A DNA stretch of 64,000 nt from Clostridia bacterium (GTDB taxonomy: Bacteria > Bacillota > Clostridia > TANB77 > CAG-508), in the NCBI GenBank assembly GCA_017936925.1, contig JAGBEP010000014.1:62001-126000 (forward strand), written 5' to 3'. This document shows positions 28,822 through 36,165 of the stretch, piece by piece. Each line of letters begins with the position of its first letter. Positions within the stretch are counted from its first letter, which is position 1. Both the position numbers and the translations under genes were made by a program. Under the pieces are notes generated by a model. The model saw only the letters and a program-made list of their open reading frames with translations, ran no database searches and was not told where the DNA came from.

Positions 28822-28978
28822 ATGAAACTAATTATAATTCTATTCTCGTTATATGGATTTTTAGAATCCTCTTCTTATGCTATATATGAATATAAACAAA
28901 ATAAAACCGGAGCAGTAAGTTTAATAATACTTTCCGTGCTCCGGATTTGTACTTCCAATATTTAGTATATTAATATAA
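28822..28978 (+). CDS. Small membrane protein of the ger operon, with +1 frameshift site
   Basis: ATG 28822 follows AAAGGAG and lies 74 bases after gerC, in the same direction. In the zero frame the second hydrophobic segment breaks into RICTSNI and stops. Skipping the C at 28942 gives a 51-residue protein with two hydrophobic segments, ending LSVLGFVLPIFSILI at TAA 28976-28978. Small hydrophobic fourth proteins are known beside some clostridial ger operons, so a role in the receptor is a reasonable guess. An 8-bp inverted repeat (28907-28914 with 28937-28944) spans this part, its right arm ending inside the frameshift site. Homology is not established. Confidence 0.65.
28942..28945 (+). other. 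CGGA +1 frameshift site (small ger-operon protein)
   Basis: The plus strand reads CTC-CGG-A. Reading CTC then GGA continues a hydrophobic segment (VLGFVLPIF) to a stop two bases before the convergent cytidine deaminase stop. Confidence 0.7.
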
Positions 28979-28979
28979 A

Positions 28980-29360
28980 TTACAAATTAAATGCATCTGG
29001 TAATAACTGTTCAATAGAAAAACAATCAAGTTTTCCATCATAATATGCATAAATTTTAAAATCAGATTTTACAAATTCAGACATAAATTGTCTACAATAT
29101 CCACAAGGTAGACATCTTTCTAATTTATCAGCATTAGTATCTCCACCAACTACTATAATATAATCAAAATCAAATTCGCCTTCAGAAATAGCCTTTGCAA
29201 AAGCAACTCTTTCTGCACAAATTGATTGAATACCTTGATTATTTATATTACAACCAGTATAAATCTTTCCGCTTTTCATTTTTAAAGCAGCACCAACCTT
29301 AAAAGTTTTACAGTAAGCTTTATCTCTAGCCTCAATAGCTAGTTTTATCTCCTCTTCCAT
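28980..29360 (-). CDS. cdd: Cytidine deaminase
   Basis: The 126-residue enzyme deaminates cytidine and deoxycytidine in pyrimidine salvage. Visible are FKVGAALKMKSGKIYTGCNIN, the zinc ligand and catalytic Glu in CAERVAF, and the two further zinc cysteines in CLPCGYCRQFM. Length is normal for the homotetrameric type. It converges on the small ger-operon gene, with one base between the two stop codons. Confidence 0.95.
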   Translation of the reverse strand: MEEEIKLAIEARDKAYCKTFKVGAALKMKSGKIYTGCNINNQGIQSICAERVAFAKAISEGEFDFDYIIVVGGDTNADKLERCLPCGYCRQFMSEFVKSDFKIYAYYDGKLDCFSIEQLLPDAFNL

Positions 29361-29484
29361 ATTTCCTCCTTATTATTCAATATATCACTTTTAATATTAT
29401 TTCCCAAAAAATAAACATTATAATAATTATACACTATATTTTAGTTATATAATAAATTTTAAATCAAAAAATTTCCTATAATAT

Positions 29485-29521
29485 AAAAAATACACTATGC
29501 TAAGCATAATGTACTCTTTTT
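29485..29521. terminator. Terminator of rpmE
   Basis: A 10-bp stem with one G-T pair (29491-29500 with 29504-29513, loop TAA) has A and T runs on its two sides. It lies directly past the rpmE stop at 29522. Confidence 0.85.
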
Positions 29522-29722
29522 TTATTGTAATCCATATTTTTTCTTAAATTTATCAGCTCTACCACCAGTAGTTTCTCTTTTTAAGTTACCTGTCCAGAAT
29601 GGATGACATTTTGAACATACGTCAACCTTCATATCTTGTTTTGTAGAATTTGTTTCTATAACATTTCCACAAGCACAAGTAATTGTAGCAGCTGTATAGT
29701 TTGGATGTATTTCAGCTTTCAT
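29522..29722 (-). CDS. rpmE: Ribosomal protein L31, zinc-binding type
   Basis: L31 bridges the large and small ribosomal subunits. The 66 residues begin MKAEIHPNY and carry the four zinc cysteines in CACG and [10 protein letters not shown], then [11 protein letters not shown]. This is the C+ (zinc) form. The ATG at 29722 is preferred, with GAGG eight bases upstream; a GTG nine bases earlier is in frame but overlaps that site. It is monocistronic with its own terminator. Confidence 0.96.
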   Translation of the reverse strand: MKAEIHPNYTAATITCACGNVIETNSTKQDMKVDVCSKCHPFWTGNLKRETTGGRADKFKKKYGLQ

Positions 29723-29846
29723 GTACTTCACCTCTTCCTTACTTTCTTAACAATATCTTTTATATATTAACACACCTTTTTCCTTTTTTCAATAGTTTTT
29801 ATTCATTTTCTGGCGTATCTTTTAGTATATTACTACTTTTTTCTTA

Positions 29847-30047
29847 CTATTTATTAGTGTTCTTTTTACTATCAGAACCACTTACAGAATCTTTAACTTG
29901 AGTAACCACATTGTCTACAGTATTAGTAACTGTACTTTTTACATTTTCATTGAAAGAAACTCTTTTTACTAATTTTGAAGTAACATTAAATAAACAAGCT
30001 ATAATTAATATTAAAAGCCCTATTTTCTTCCACCATTTTGCAAGCAT
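29847..30047 (-). CDS. Small single-pass membrane protein
   Basis: The 66-residue protein has one hydrophobic helix (about residues 9-24, IGLLILIIACLFNV) preceded by AKWWKK and followed by a polar, Ser/Thr/Asn/Val-rich tail of about 40 residues ending in SDSKKNTNK. AAGGAG precedes ATG 30047. An upstream in-frame ATG (30119) has no ribosome site. I do not recognise a family. It stands alone between rpmE and the lipoprotein gene. Confidence 0.6.
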   Translation of the reverse strand: MLAKWWKKIGLLILIIACLFNVTSKLVKRVSFNENVKSTVTNTVDNVVTQVKDSVSGSDSKKNTNK

Positions 30048-30191
30048 CAGTACTATTCTCCTTTCAATAAAGTTACACAATATATTATAACTACAATTTA
30101 CAATTTTGTCAATTAGCAAATATTAGAACATTTTTAGTAACAAGCTATTACACTTATCAAATAATTTCACTAAAAAGCAAATATATAAAAT

Positions 30192-30234
30192 CAAAAAACT
30201 AGTGAATTGATGCATAAATACATCTTTCCACTAG
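30192..30234 (-). terminator. Terminator of the lipoprotein peptidase gene
   Basis: Stem CTAGTG/CACTAG (30199-30204 with 30229-30234), an inner GATG/CATC stem, and a minus-strand run of T residues lie 36 bases past the gene end. Confidence 0.75.
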
Positions 30235-30269
30235 CTTCCTGAGGCACATTTTTTTATTTAGTCTATAAG

Positions 30270-31301
30270 TTACTTTCCATTTTCCAAAAGAGCAAGTTGT
30301 TCATTTAATCCTTCCGGAACCTGCCCATAGAAAATCTTTTCAACAAACTCTTCATATGCTTTGTCCAACTCTTCTCTCTCTGATTCAGACAAGTCTCTCG
30401 CCATTGCATAAATGATTTCCAAATCAGCAATTGCATATTGATACATCCCATAAAAAGCTTGCTCATATAAGCTCTCATCTAACAATAAAGTCTCAAAATA
30501 AAACATTAAAGTAGACTGGAACATTAGATACTCTGAAGGAGTAGCAATTTCAGTAGTAGCAGTAGTATATTTCAATACATCCTCATCAATTGCTCTACAA
30601 AAAGCTTCAATATCATTTTCCAAATACAACTTATCTAAATCTGGAATAACACATTCCAACATATTGCATAAAAGCACATTAGACAAATATGTACTTCTAA
30701 CACTATCACAAGCCTTAGGATAATTCTCTTCCAAGAAATCCAAAATAATCTTATGATTCAACCCCTCAGTAATATCCATTCCGAGAACTCTATCATTTTG
30801 TTCTCTCAGCAAAAAGGCATTCGTACCATTATTCTCATAATAAAGATAATGACCAGCTTCATGAGCTAAAATACCTATGAAAAAATCAGTAACTTCTGAC
30901 TCCAGATATGCTTTATTGATAATTACCGCATTCATATTCTGAATATATGCCGCATAAAGTTGCATCAACCCATTACGAGCAACAACAGAATCAACCGAAT
31001 TCATATCAATTACATATACAGGAATATGCTCAGATTTAAAATTCAGCCCATACTTTTCATTAATGTAATCTTTTTCCTGATCACACAATTTCCAGAACAA
31101 TTCCTGGACCTCCTGATTGGCCTCCTCTTTCACAAGCATTTCATAATGTTCATCACTCTGTGTGCCATACTGAAAATTGGCATCTCTACATGCAATCAAC
31201 ATATCTACCCGAGTAGTATTGACCACATTTGAATCAGCAGTTGAACAACCTGTAGTTAAAAGCAACAATAATGTCAGTAAAAACGCCCCTATTCTTTTCA
31301 T
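30270..31301 (-). CDS. Lipoprotein with HEAGH metallopeptidase motif, foreign composition
   Basis: The 343-residue protein starts with a lipoprotein signal peptide whose lipobox is LTTGC (Cys at about 19). At about residues 144-148 it has HEAGH inside GILAHEAGHYLYYE, the zinc-metallopeptidase HExxH pattern, with acidic residues downstream. It should act outside the membrane. I cannot assign a named family. Codon choice is more GC-rich than in the neighbours, and it uses an in-frame CGG (in NTTRVD, followed by G) as a normal codon. It has its own promoter and terminator, like the two other foreign-looking genes. Confidence 0.72.
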   Translation of the reverse strand: MKRIGAFLLTLLLLLTTGCSTADSNVVNTTRVDMLIACRDANFQYGTQSDEHYEMLVKEEANQEVQELFWKLCDQEKDYINEKYGLNFKSEHIPVYVIDMNSVDSVVARNGLMQLYAAYIQNMNAVIINKAYLESEVTDFFIGILAHEAGHYLYYENNGTNAFLLREQNDRVLGMDITEGLNHKIILDFLEENYPKACDSVRSTYLSNVLLCNMLECVIPDLDKLYLENDIEAFCRAIDEDVLKYTTATTEIATPSEYLMFQSTLMFYFETLLLDESLYEQAFYGMYQYAIADLEIIYAMARDLSESEREELDKAYEEFVEKIFYGQVPEGLNEQLALLENGK

Positions 31302-31418
31302 TTTACATTCCTCTCATTCCGTTTTATATTAAGTTGCAATCTATGTAAAAGGAAAATTTTTTCTTTAGTGCCATAGAAAAAATTATTTTCCTATTGATTT
31401 TATACATTAGATACTATA

Positions 31419-31447
31419 ATTATACTATAAAAAATCATATTTTTCAA
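31419..31447 (-). promoter_or_regulatory. SigA-type promoter of the lipoprotein gene
   Basis: TTGAAA (31442-31447) and TATAAT (31419-31424) on the minus strand are 17 bases apart. The start codon lies about 110 bases downstream. Confidence 0.75.
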
Positions 31448-31462
31448 CTTTATGTAAACTCT

Positions 31463-32671
31463 CTATGTTCTGAATAAATAAAACCACTTTTGCAAAATCT
31501 TTTTAGTTTGAGTAATAAAACTAATTTTTTCAACATTTTCACAAGAAACTAAATTAACTTCTCCCAAAACATTCTCTCCATTTTTAAAAATTACTTTTCC
31601 CAAAACTTGATTTTCTTTAATAGGAGCATCTACCATTTTTTCTATTACAATTTCTTGCACAAGCTCAAAGTCCTCATTTTTTTTACACATTGTTCCAAAA
31701 GAATCTGAAAATTTAACTGAAAGTTTATCTTTATCTCCTTTTCCAACATTCACTTCCATTACTTTTTCATCTTTCTTAGAAAACTCTTTATATTGATATG
31801 TACTAAAACCATAATCTAAAAGTTTTTTAGCACAACTAAATCTATCTTTAGTAGTAGGTGCACGCATTACAACAGCAATTAAAGATAAATTATCTCTAGT
31901 AGCACTAGCAGACAAATTAAAAAGTGCAAGAGAAGTTGAACCAGTTTTTAGACCTGTTGCACCTTGATAGTTTCGAATAAGTTTATTTGTATTAACAAGT
32001 TCTGATTTTCCATCACGTAAACTATCCATCCAAATAGTAGTATATTTCGTAATATTTGGGTGATTATTCAAAAGTTCTCTAGACATTAAAGAAATATCAT
32101 AACTAGAAGTAACATGACCATCCTCATCAATTCCATGACAATTCTTAAATACAGTATCATTCATACCAAGTTCCTTGGCCCTTTGGTTCATTCTATCCAC
32201 AAAACTTTCTTCACTACCAGCAATACGTTCGGCCATTGCTACAGTACAATCATTAGCAGAAACAACGCAAATCGCCTTAAGCATCTCATCAACAGTAAGC
32301 TCTTCTGAAGTATCAAGCCAAATTTGAGAACCACCCATTGAAGACGCTTCTTCACTACAAGAAACCTTATCTTCATAAGACAGTCTTCCACTATCAATCT
32401 CTTCCATAATTAAAAGAATAGTCATTATCTTAGTTACACTAGCAGGTCTTAACTGTTCATGAGAATTATGATCATATAAAACTTCACCAGTATCTTGAGA
32501 AATTAAAATAGCAGACTCGCAATTAAGCTCTAAAAAATTTTCTCCAACTTCGCCAGTAGTTTCAACAACTGCACTTTCTGACCATGTAGGAATCGTTACA
32601 TAAGTTGCAAAACAAGATTTTGAAAATAAAAAACATATAAATAATAAACAAAAACAAATTTTTCTTTTCAT
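31463..32671 (-). CDS. D-alanyl-D-alanine carboxypeptidase, DacF/PBP5 type
   Basis: The 402-residue secreted protein trims the terminal D-Ala from peptidoglycan stem peptides. A signal peptide (about 1-22) is followed by the penicillin-binding motifs SVTK (SxxK, catalytic Ser), SAND (SxN) and KTGST (KTG). The C-terminal domain ends in a probable membrane-binding helix (QTKKILQKWFYLFRT). In Clostridia this group often serves sporulation (DacF/DacB), and the spore genes nearby fit, but a vegetative role is equally possible. Confidence 0.92.
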   Translation of the reverse strand: MKRKICFCLLFICFLFSKSCFATYVTIPTWSESAVVETTGEVGENFLELNCESAILISQDTGEVLYDHNSHEQLRPASVTKIMTILLIMEEIDSGRLSYEDKVSCSEEASSMGGSQIWLDTSEELTVDEMLKAICVVSANDCTVAMAERIAGSEESFVDRMNQRAKELGMNDTVFKNCHGIDEDGHVTSSYDISLMSRELLNNHPNITKYTTIWMDSLRDGKSELVNTNKLIRNYQGATGLKTGSTSLALFNLSASATRDNLSLIAVVMRAPTTKDRFSCAKKLLDYGFSTYQYKEFSKKDEKVMEVNVGKGDKDKLSVKFSDSFGTMCKKNEDFELVQEIVIEKMVDAPIKENQVLGKVIFKNGENVLGEVNLVSCENVEKISFITQTKKILQKWFYLFRT

Positions 32672-32745
32672 AAAAAACTCTCCACCATTTTTTTATTATT
32701 TATATGCTAAAACTTTTTAAATATAATAATATTTAAACAAAATAT

Positions 32746-33762
32746 TTATTTATAAAAATCTTTTTTCATAAGAGAAACATCTAAATCTTCCGAAATATCA
32801 TCACCTGCTCCATGTTCCGTAAACTGCCATCCAATAGTCTTTTTCTGAAGCCTTGTGTTAGATGCTCCTTCCTGCTCTGTATCAAAATACCAATAATCTG
32901 GAATTTTATTCTCTTCAGGATAATAAGCAATCCAAAATTTAGTTTTCAACTTACTCAAATACAAATTAGCTGTTTGAGCATTTGTATAAACAATCGTATC
33001 TATTCCCTCTTTATCTAAATCATTTATAAGTTCTTGAACCAATTTATATCTAGAATCCCAAATAGTATCAGCTCTTCCCTTACCATCATGTTTTTCAACA
33101 TCTAAAGCCACTGGAAGAACACAATTTTCTCCAGCATTTTCACTAATAAAATTTTTTATAAAAGAAACTTCTTCATCAATTTCTTTAGAATCTAAAGCTT
33201 CATCTAAAAAATAAAAACCATATGGAATCTTCAAATATTCACAAGCTTCTATATACATATCATAATTTTCATCATAATAAAAATTACCTTTCGAACCATA
33301 ACCCCTACCGCCGGCTCTAATATATACATAACTAATCTTATTCTCTAATAAAAACACCTCATAATCTCCAGCAGACTCAAAAGTTTTATCAACATTAAAC
33401 TGAGATACATCAGAAACTAAAACCTTTTCAGAGTTAATTTCTTTGTAATAATCAATATTTTCCGCACGAACATAACCATTAATTTTTCCATCAACTTTAA
33501 TTTTATACCATTCAATATCATGTGCCTCAAACTCATCTAAAATATATACATTCTCCCCCTTATTTAACAACCTTAATTGTTTAACATTTTCCACTTCAGC
33601 TTCTAAATAAAAAGGAACCTTTTCCCCAATTACAACACCATGTATAGATGAATCTATTTCCTGTTGATTAACTTTTTCATAATAATATTTAATAGCAAAA
33701 AAAGCTATTCCCATAATTAAAATTAATAATACTACAATAATAACTAATATCTTTTTCTTCAT
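32746..33762 (-). CDS. GH25 lysozyme with SH3-like domain, membrane-anchored
   Basis: The 338-residue protein has an N-terminal membrane anchor (about 5-25), an SH3b-like region (about 45-110: LLNKGENVYILDEF, EWYKIKVDGKINGYV), then a GH25 muramidase domain with the strand-1 VSDVSQFN, VYIRAGGRG, GFYFLDEAL, VALDVEK (catalytic acid pair) and WIAYYPE. It would cleave peptidoglycan glycan strands. It stands 75 bases upstream of the carboxypeptidase gene, on the same strand, so both wall enzymes may be transcribed together. Confidence 0.9.
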   Translation of the reverse strand: MKKKILVIIVVLLILIMGIAFFAIKYYYEKVNQQEIDSSIHGVVIGEKVPFYLEAEVENVKQLRLLNKGENVYILDEFEAHDIEWYKIKVDGKINGYVRAENIDYYKEINSEKVLVSDVSQFNVDKTFESAGDYEVFLLENKISYVYIRAGGRGYGSKGNFYYDENYDMYIEACEYLKIPYGFYFLDEALDSKEIDEEVSFIKNFISENAGENCVLPVALDVEKHDGKGRADTIWDSRYKLVQELINDLDKEGIDTIVYTNAQTANLYLSKLKTKFWIAYYPEENKIPDYWYFDTEQEGASNTRLQKKTIGWQFTEHGAGDDISEDLDVSLMKKDFYK

Positions 33763-33849
33763 TTTATCTCCTGCATATTTTATATCATATACATTTTAAC
33801 ATTATCTTATAAAACATGTCCACCTAATTTTGCAAATCATATTTACCGC

Positions 33850-33878
33850 TTTATTGTTTACATAAATTGTGGTATAAT
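33850..33878 (+). promoter_or_regulatory. Promoter of the 33913 gene
   Basis: TATAAT (33873-33878) with an extended -10 TGG and a weak -35 (TTTATT, 33850-33855) at 17 bases. The start codon is 35 bases downstream. The -10 area (TTGTG and TATAATAA) resembles the promoter at 21128. Confidence 0.6.
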
Positions 33879-33912
33879 AATTATAACCGATTATTCAGAA
33901 GGAGGAAAAAAT

Positions 33913-34569
33913 ATGCCAAAGTTATTTTGTCGGTACTCTAAGCTAGTTCGTCCTGACGAACTACCATCTTGGTTTAAAATAACATCAAAAGAAAGTCTGC
34001 CCGCTGAAGACAGCAATTGCGGAAAAAGCACATACGAATTTTACAAAAAACTTCGGATAGCACTCGAAATTAACGTTCAAGGCAACAAATCCACTGTTCT
34101 GATCTACCCGCTCCGGATTGCCGAAATATATGTATGTTCCAGAAATGGAAAAAGTAAACTTTTCGACAGTAACATAAAGATGTATCATCATCTACAAAAA
34201 ATTGGTGCAATCCAAGAAAGTAGTGATGCAGTTAGACAAGAATTCCAGCCCTATAAAATGCTAGATTTTGAAAAAATAGCCTCCTTAATTCCAGGAGCTA
34301 CAGCCATTCATCAACCCCTATATCAATATCAACTAGATGATGAAGATGTAGTAGTCAAAAATTTCAATAAAGCTCAAATTTGGGCCATTCCTTGTCTATT
34401 TGAAGACTTAGTCTACTTCGAAGTTTTTATCGAGCGTAAATTTGTTGACGACGATTTCAAGTCACAAGCCAAAGCAAAAAAGCTAATCGAAATCAAAGAC
34501 GAAGCCTTCATGCCTCCCACCGAAGTATTCACAGAACTTCTAGAGCACCTATCCGAATACAATTTCTAA
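33913..34569 (+). CDS. Unknown 218-residue protein, foreign composition
   Basis: The gene has a strong GGAGGA ribosome site and starts MPKLFCRYSKLVRPDELP. I do not recognise the family. The protein is soluble, mixed alpha/beta in character, with no signal peptide or membrane segment. Its codons (CGG, CTC, CCG, GAC, TTC) differ sharply from the AT-rich neighbours. It uses CGG three times in the zero frame (at CRYSK, LRIAL and PLRIA), two of these followed by A. Skipping the C at the first CGGA would bring a TAG at once. It has its own promoter and terminator. Confidence 0.65.
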   Translation: MPKLFCRYSKLVRPDELPSWFKITSKESLPAEDSNCGKSTYEFYKKLRIALEINVQGNKSTVLIYPLRIAEIYVCSRNGKSKLFDSNIKMYHHLQKIGAIQESSDAVRQEFQPYKMLDFEKIASLIPGATAIHQPLYQYQLDDEDVVVKNFNKAQIWAIPCLFEDLVYFEVFIERKFVDDDFKSQAKAKKLIEIKDEAFMPPTEVFTELLEHLSEYNF

Positions 34570-34584
34570 TTTTTAAACCATGAT

Positions 34585-34635
34585 AAAAAGAGAAGCAACA
34601 ATCAATATTCGTTGCCTCTCTTTTTATTTTTTTGC
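34585..34635 (+). terminator. Terminator of the 33913 gene
   Basis: A 15-bp stem with one mismatch (34585-34599 with 34611-34625) is followed by T-rich sequence. Confidence 0.88.
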
Positions 34636-34645
34636 CTTAAAACAC

Positions 34646-34674
34646 TTGTAATTTTTAACAAACTATGTTATATT
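34646..34674 (+). promoter_or_regulatory. SigA-type promoter of rpmB
   Basis: TTGTAA (34646-34651) and TATATT (34669-34674) are 17 bases apart, with an extended -10 TGT. The rpmB start is 45 bases downstream. Confidence 0.65.
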
Positions 34675-34718
34675 ATCTAATAGTCAGTTTAATAAATTAA
34701 ATGGAGGTGCGTGAAGTT

Positions 34719-34916
34719 ATGGCAAAATGTGCAATTTGTGATAAAAATATAAATTTTGGAAATCAATTAAGTATCACTCGTTCTCATATTAGTAAAAGAT
34801 CTACAAGAACTTTTAAACCAAATTTAAGAACAGTTAAAGCTATTGTTGATGGACAACCAAAAAGAATAACAGTATGTGCTAAATGCTTACGTTCTGGAAA
34901 AGTAAAAAGAGCTTAG
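34719..34916 (+). CDS. rpmB: Ribosomal protein L28
   Basis: The 65-residue protein begins MAKCAICDKNINFGNQ and has the late ITVCAKCLRSGKVKR, so it keeps the Cys4 zinc site of the zinc form of L28. ATG 34719 has GGAGGTG nine bases upstream; an in-frame ATG at 34701 overlaps that ribosome site. It is a component of the large subunit. In Bacillus rpmB lies next to spoVM, as it does here, in convergent orientation. Confidence 0.96.
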   Translation: MAKCAICDKNINFGNQLSITRSHISKRSTRTFKPNLRTVKAIVDGQPKRITVCAKCLRSGKVKRA

Positions 34917-34948
34917 TAAATTTAGTATAATATATTCGAAAATAAATT

Positions 34949-34978
34949 GTGTGGATTAAATGCCGCACTTTTTTTTTT
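34949..34978 (+). terminator. Terminator of rpmB
   Basis: Stem GTGTGG/CCGCAC (34949-34954 with 34963-34968, one G-T pair) is followed by ten T residues. Confidence 0.88.
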
Positions 34979-34992
34979 GCCATTTTTCTTTA

Positions 34993-35070
34993 CTAATTAT
35001 TTTTTATTCCAAAAATTAATTTTAAAAAACCACTTAAAAACTTAGGAGATTTTTTTACAACAACCTTCAT
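34993..35070 (-). CDS. spoVM: Stage V sporulation protein M
   Basis: This 25-residue peptide contains SPKFLSG and LIFGIK, matching the amphipathic-helix peptide SpoVM of Bacillus (26 residues, with LPKFLGG). SpoVM senses the convex forespore membrane and anchors SpoIVA. AAAGGAG lies upstream of three consecutive ATG codons (35076, 35073, 35070), and any of them may start translation. The neighbouring rpmB matches the Bacillus gene order. SpoIVA is encoded in the same window. The peptide is short enough to be missed by gene callers. Confidence 0.85.
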   Translation of the reverse strand: MKVVVKKSPKFLSGFLKLIFGIKNN

Positions 35071-35106
35071 CATCATCAGAGCTCCTTTCTATACAATAAT
35101 TTTTAA

Positions 35107-35256
35107 TTAACAAAAAAGCCATGCAATTCCAAGTGCAATTACTATAATTCCTATAATCACAAGCCACCAAGTAACTGGAAGCAATAGTACCATTATAGTC
35201 CCAACCCCAAAACCAATTAAACAAACTGCAATAGTCTTTTTTAACCCTCTAAACAT
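35107..35256 (-). CDS. Small 49-residue membrane protein upstream of spoVM
   Basis: ATG 35256 follows AGGGGG and encodes 49 residues with two hydrophobic segments (about 9-26 and 28-48: FGVGTIMVLLL, WWLVIIGIIVIALGIAW) and a basic N-terminus MFRGLKK. Similar short two-helix proteins are frequent in clostridial genomes, some spore-associated. The spoVM ribosome site follows 20 bases after its stop, so the two are likely co-transcribed in the mother cell. No name is assigned. Confidence 0.7.
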   Translation of the reverse strand: MFRGLKKTIAVCLIGFGVGTIMVLLLPVTWWLVIIGIIVIALGIAWLFC

Positions 35257-35341
35257 ATTTTATCCCCCTATCCCTTTATATAATATATTATTTGGTGTAT
35301 AATAATGTTCAAATAGTTTATTATTAAATAGGAAGTATAAA

Positions 35342-35987
35342 ATGAAAACAAAAAAAGAAGCAACAGAAATTCTAAAGATTTTAAAAAATTATTATCCAGA
35401 AGCCACATGTAGTTTAGACTTTGAAACGCCATTTCAAATCGTAATAGCTGTAATGTTATCTGCACAATGTACAGATGAAAGAGTAAATAAAACTACTCCT
35501 CTACTTTTCAAAGAATATGGCACACCTGAAAAATTATCTAAAATAGATTTAAAGAAATTAGAAGATATAATTCATCCATGTGGATTTTACAAAAACAAAG
35601 CTAAAAACGCATTAGCTTGCAGTCAAAAATTAGTAAGTGATTTTAAACGGAATTGTTCCTAACACAATGGAAGAATTAATGACCTTACCAGGAATTGGTC
35701 GAAAAAGTGCAAATGTAATAATGTTAGAAGCCTTTCATGATGCACAAGGAATTGCGGTAGACACTCATGCAAAAAGAATATCAAATAAAATTGGATTTTC
35801 AAAAGAAACAGACCCAGAAAAAATTGAAAAAGACTTATTAAAACAATTCAAAAAAGAAGATTGGGTTGACGTGAATCATCTTTTTGTTTGGCATGGCAGA
35901 TATACATGTATAGCCAGAAATCCAAAATGTAGCTCTTGTCCAATTTCAAAATATTGTAATGAATATAAACGCAAAAAAAACATATAA
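35342..35987 (+). CDS. nth: Endonuclease III, with +1 frameshift site
   Basis: Skipping the C at 35648 gives a continuous 214-residue protein, the usual length of Nth. It is a DNA glycosylase/AP lyase for oxidised pyrimidines. Features: AVMLSAQCTDERVN, the helix-hairpin-helix LPGIGRKSANV with catalytic Lys, the Asp in VDTHAKRI, and the [4Fe-4S] cysteines with spacing C-x6-C-x2-C-x5-C near the C-terminus. The zero frame ends at FKRNCS, just before the hairpin-helix, which would be inactive. After correction FKGIVPNTMEELMTLPG matches the family. GGAAG precedes the start. Confidence 0.93.
35648..35651 (+). other. CGGA +1 frameshift site (nth)
   Basis: The plus strand reads AAA-CGG-A at codon 103. 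Skipping C gives AAA-GGA-ATT-GTT, the Gly of the conserved F-x-G-x-V-P segment. Confidence 0.9.
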
Positions 35988-36014
35988 TAACCTAAGAAAA
36001 GGAGTGTATGTGAT

Positions 36015-36149
36015 TTGACAAATATAAAATGTTCCTATGATTGTAAATTTCAAACAGGCGGATTCTGTAATTATCAAACAATAAAACGAAAAGAACTATC
36101 TAAACAAAATACAGATTGCATATATTACGAAAAAAAGCATACAGATTAA
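36015..36149 (+). CDS. Small Cys-rich protein downstream of nth
   Basis: A TTG start at 36015 lies ten bases after AAGGAG and encodes 44 residues with CSYDCKFQ, TGGFCNYQ and a late DCIYYE. The four cysteines (C6, C10, C18, C35) could bind zinc or an iron-sulfur cluster. It starts 27 bases after nth and shares its direction, suggesting the same transcript. The family is not recognised. The stop codon lies in the loop of the shared terminator. Confidence 0.65.
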   Translation: MTNIKCSYDCKFQTGGFCNYQTIKRKELSKQNTDCIYYEKKHTD

Positions 36150-36165
36150 CTGTATGCTTTCTTAT
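36134..36165. terminator. Bidirectional terminator between nth and the bactofilin-like gene
   Basis: An 11-bp perfect stem (36134-36144 with 36150-36160, loop of five) is flanked by A and T runs. It serves both convergent units. Confidence 0.88.

Noticed and set aside
35042-35224. A 60-codon frame with many Trp, Tyr and Asn
   Set aside because: It is out of frame with, and overlaps, the better supported spoVM and 49-residue membrane protein genes.
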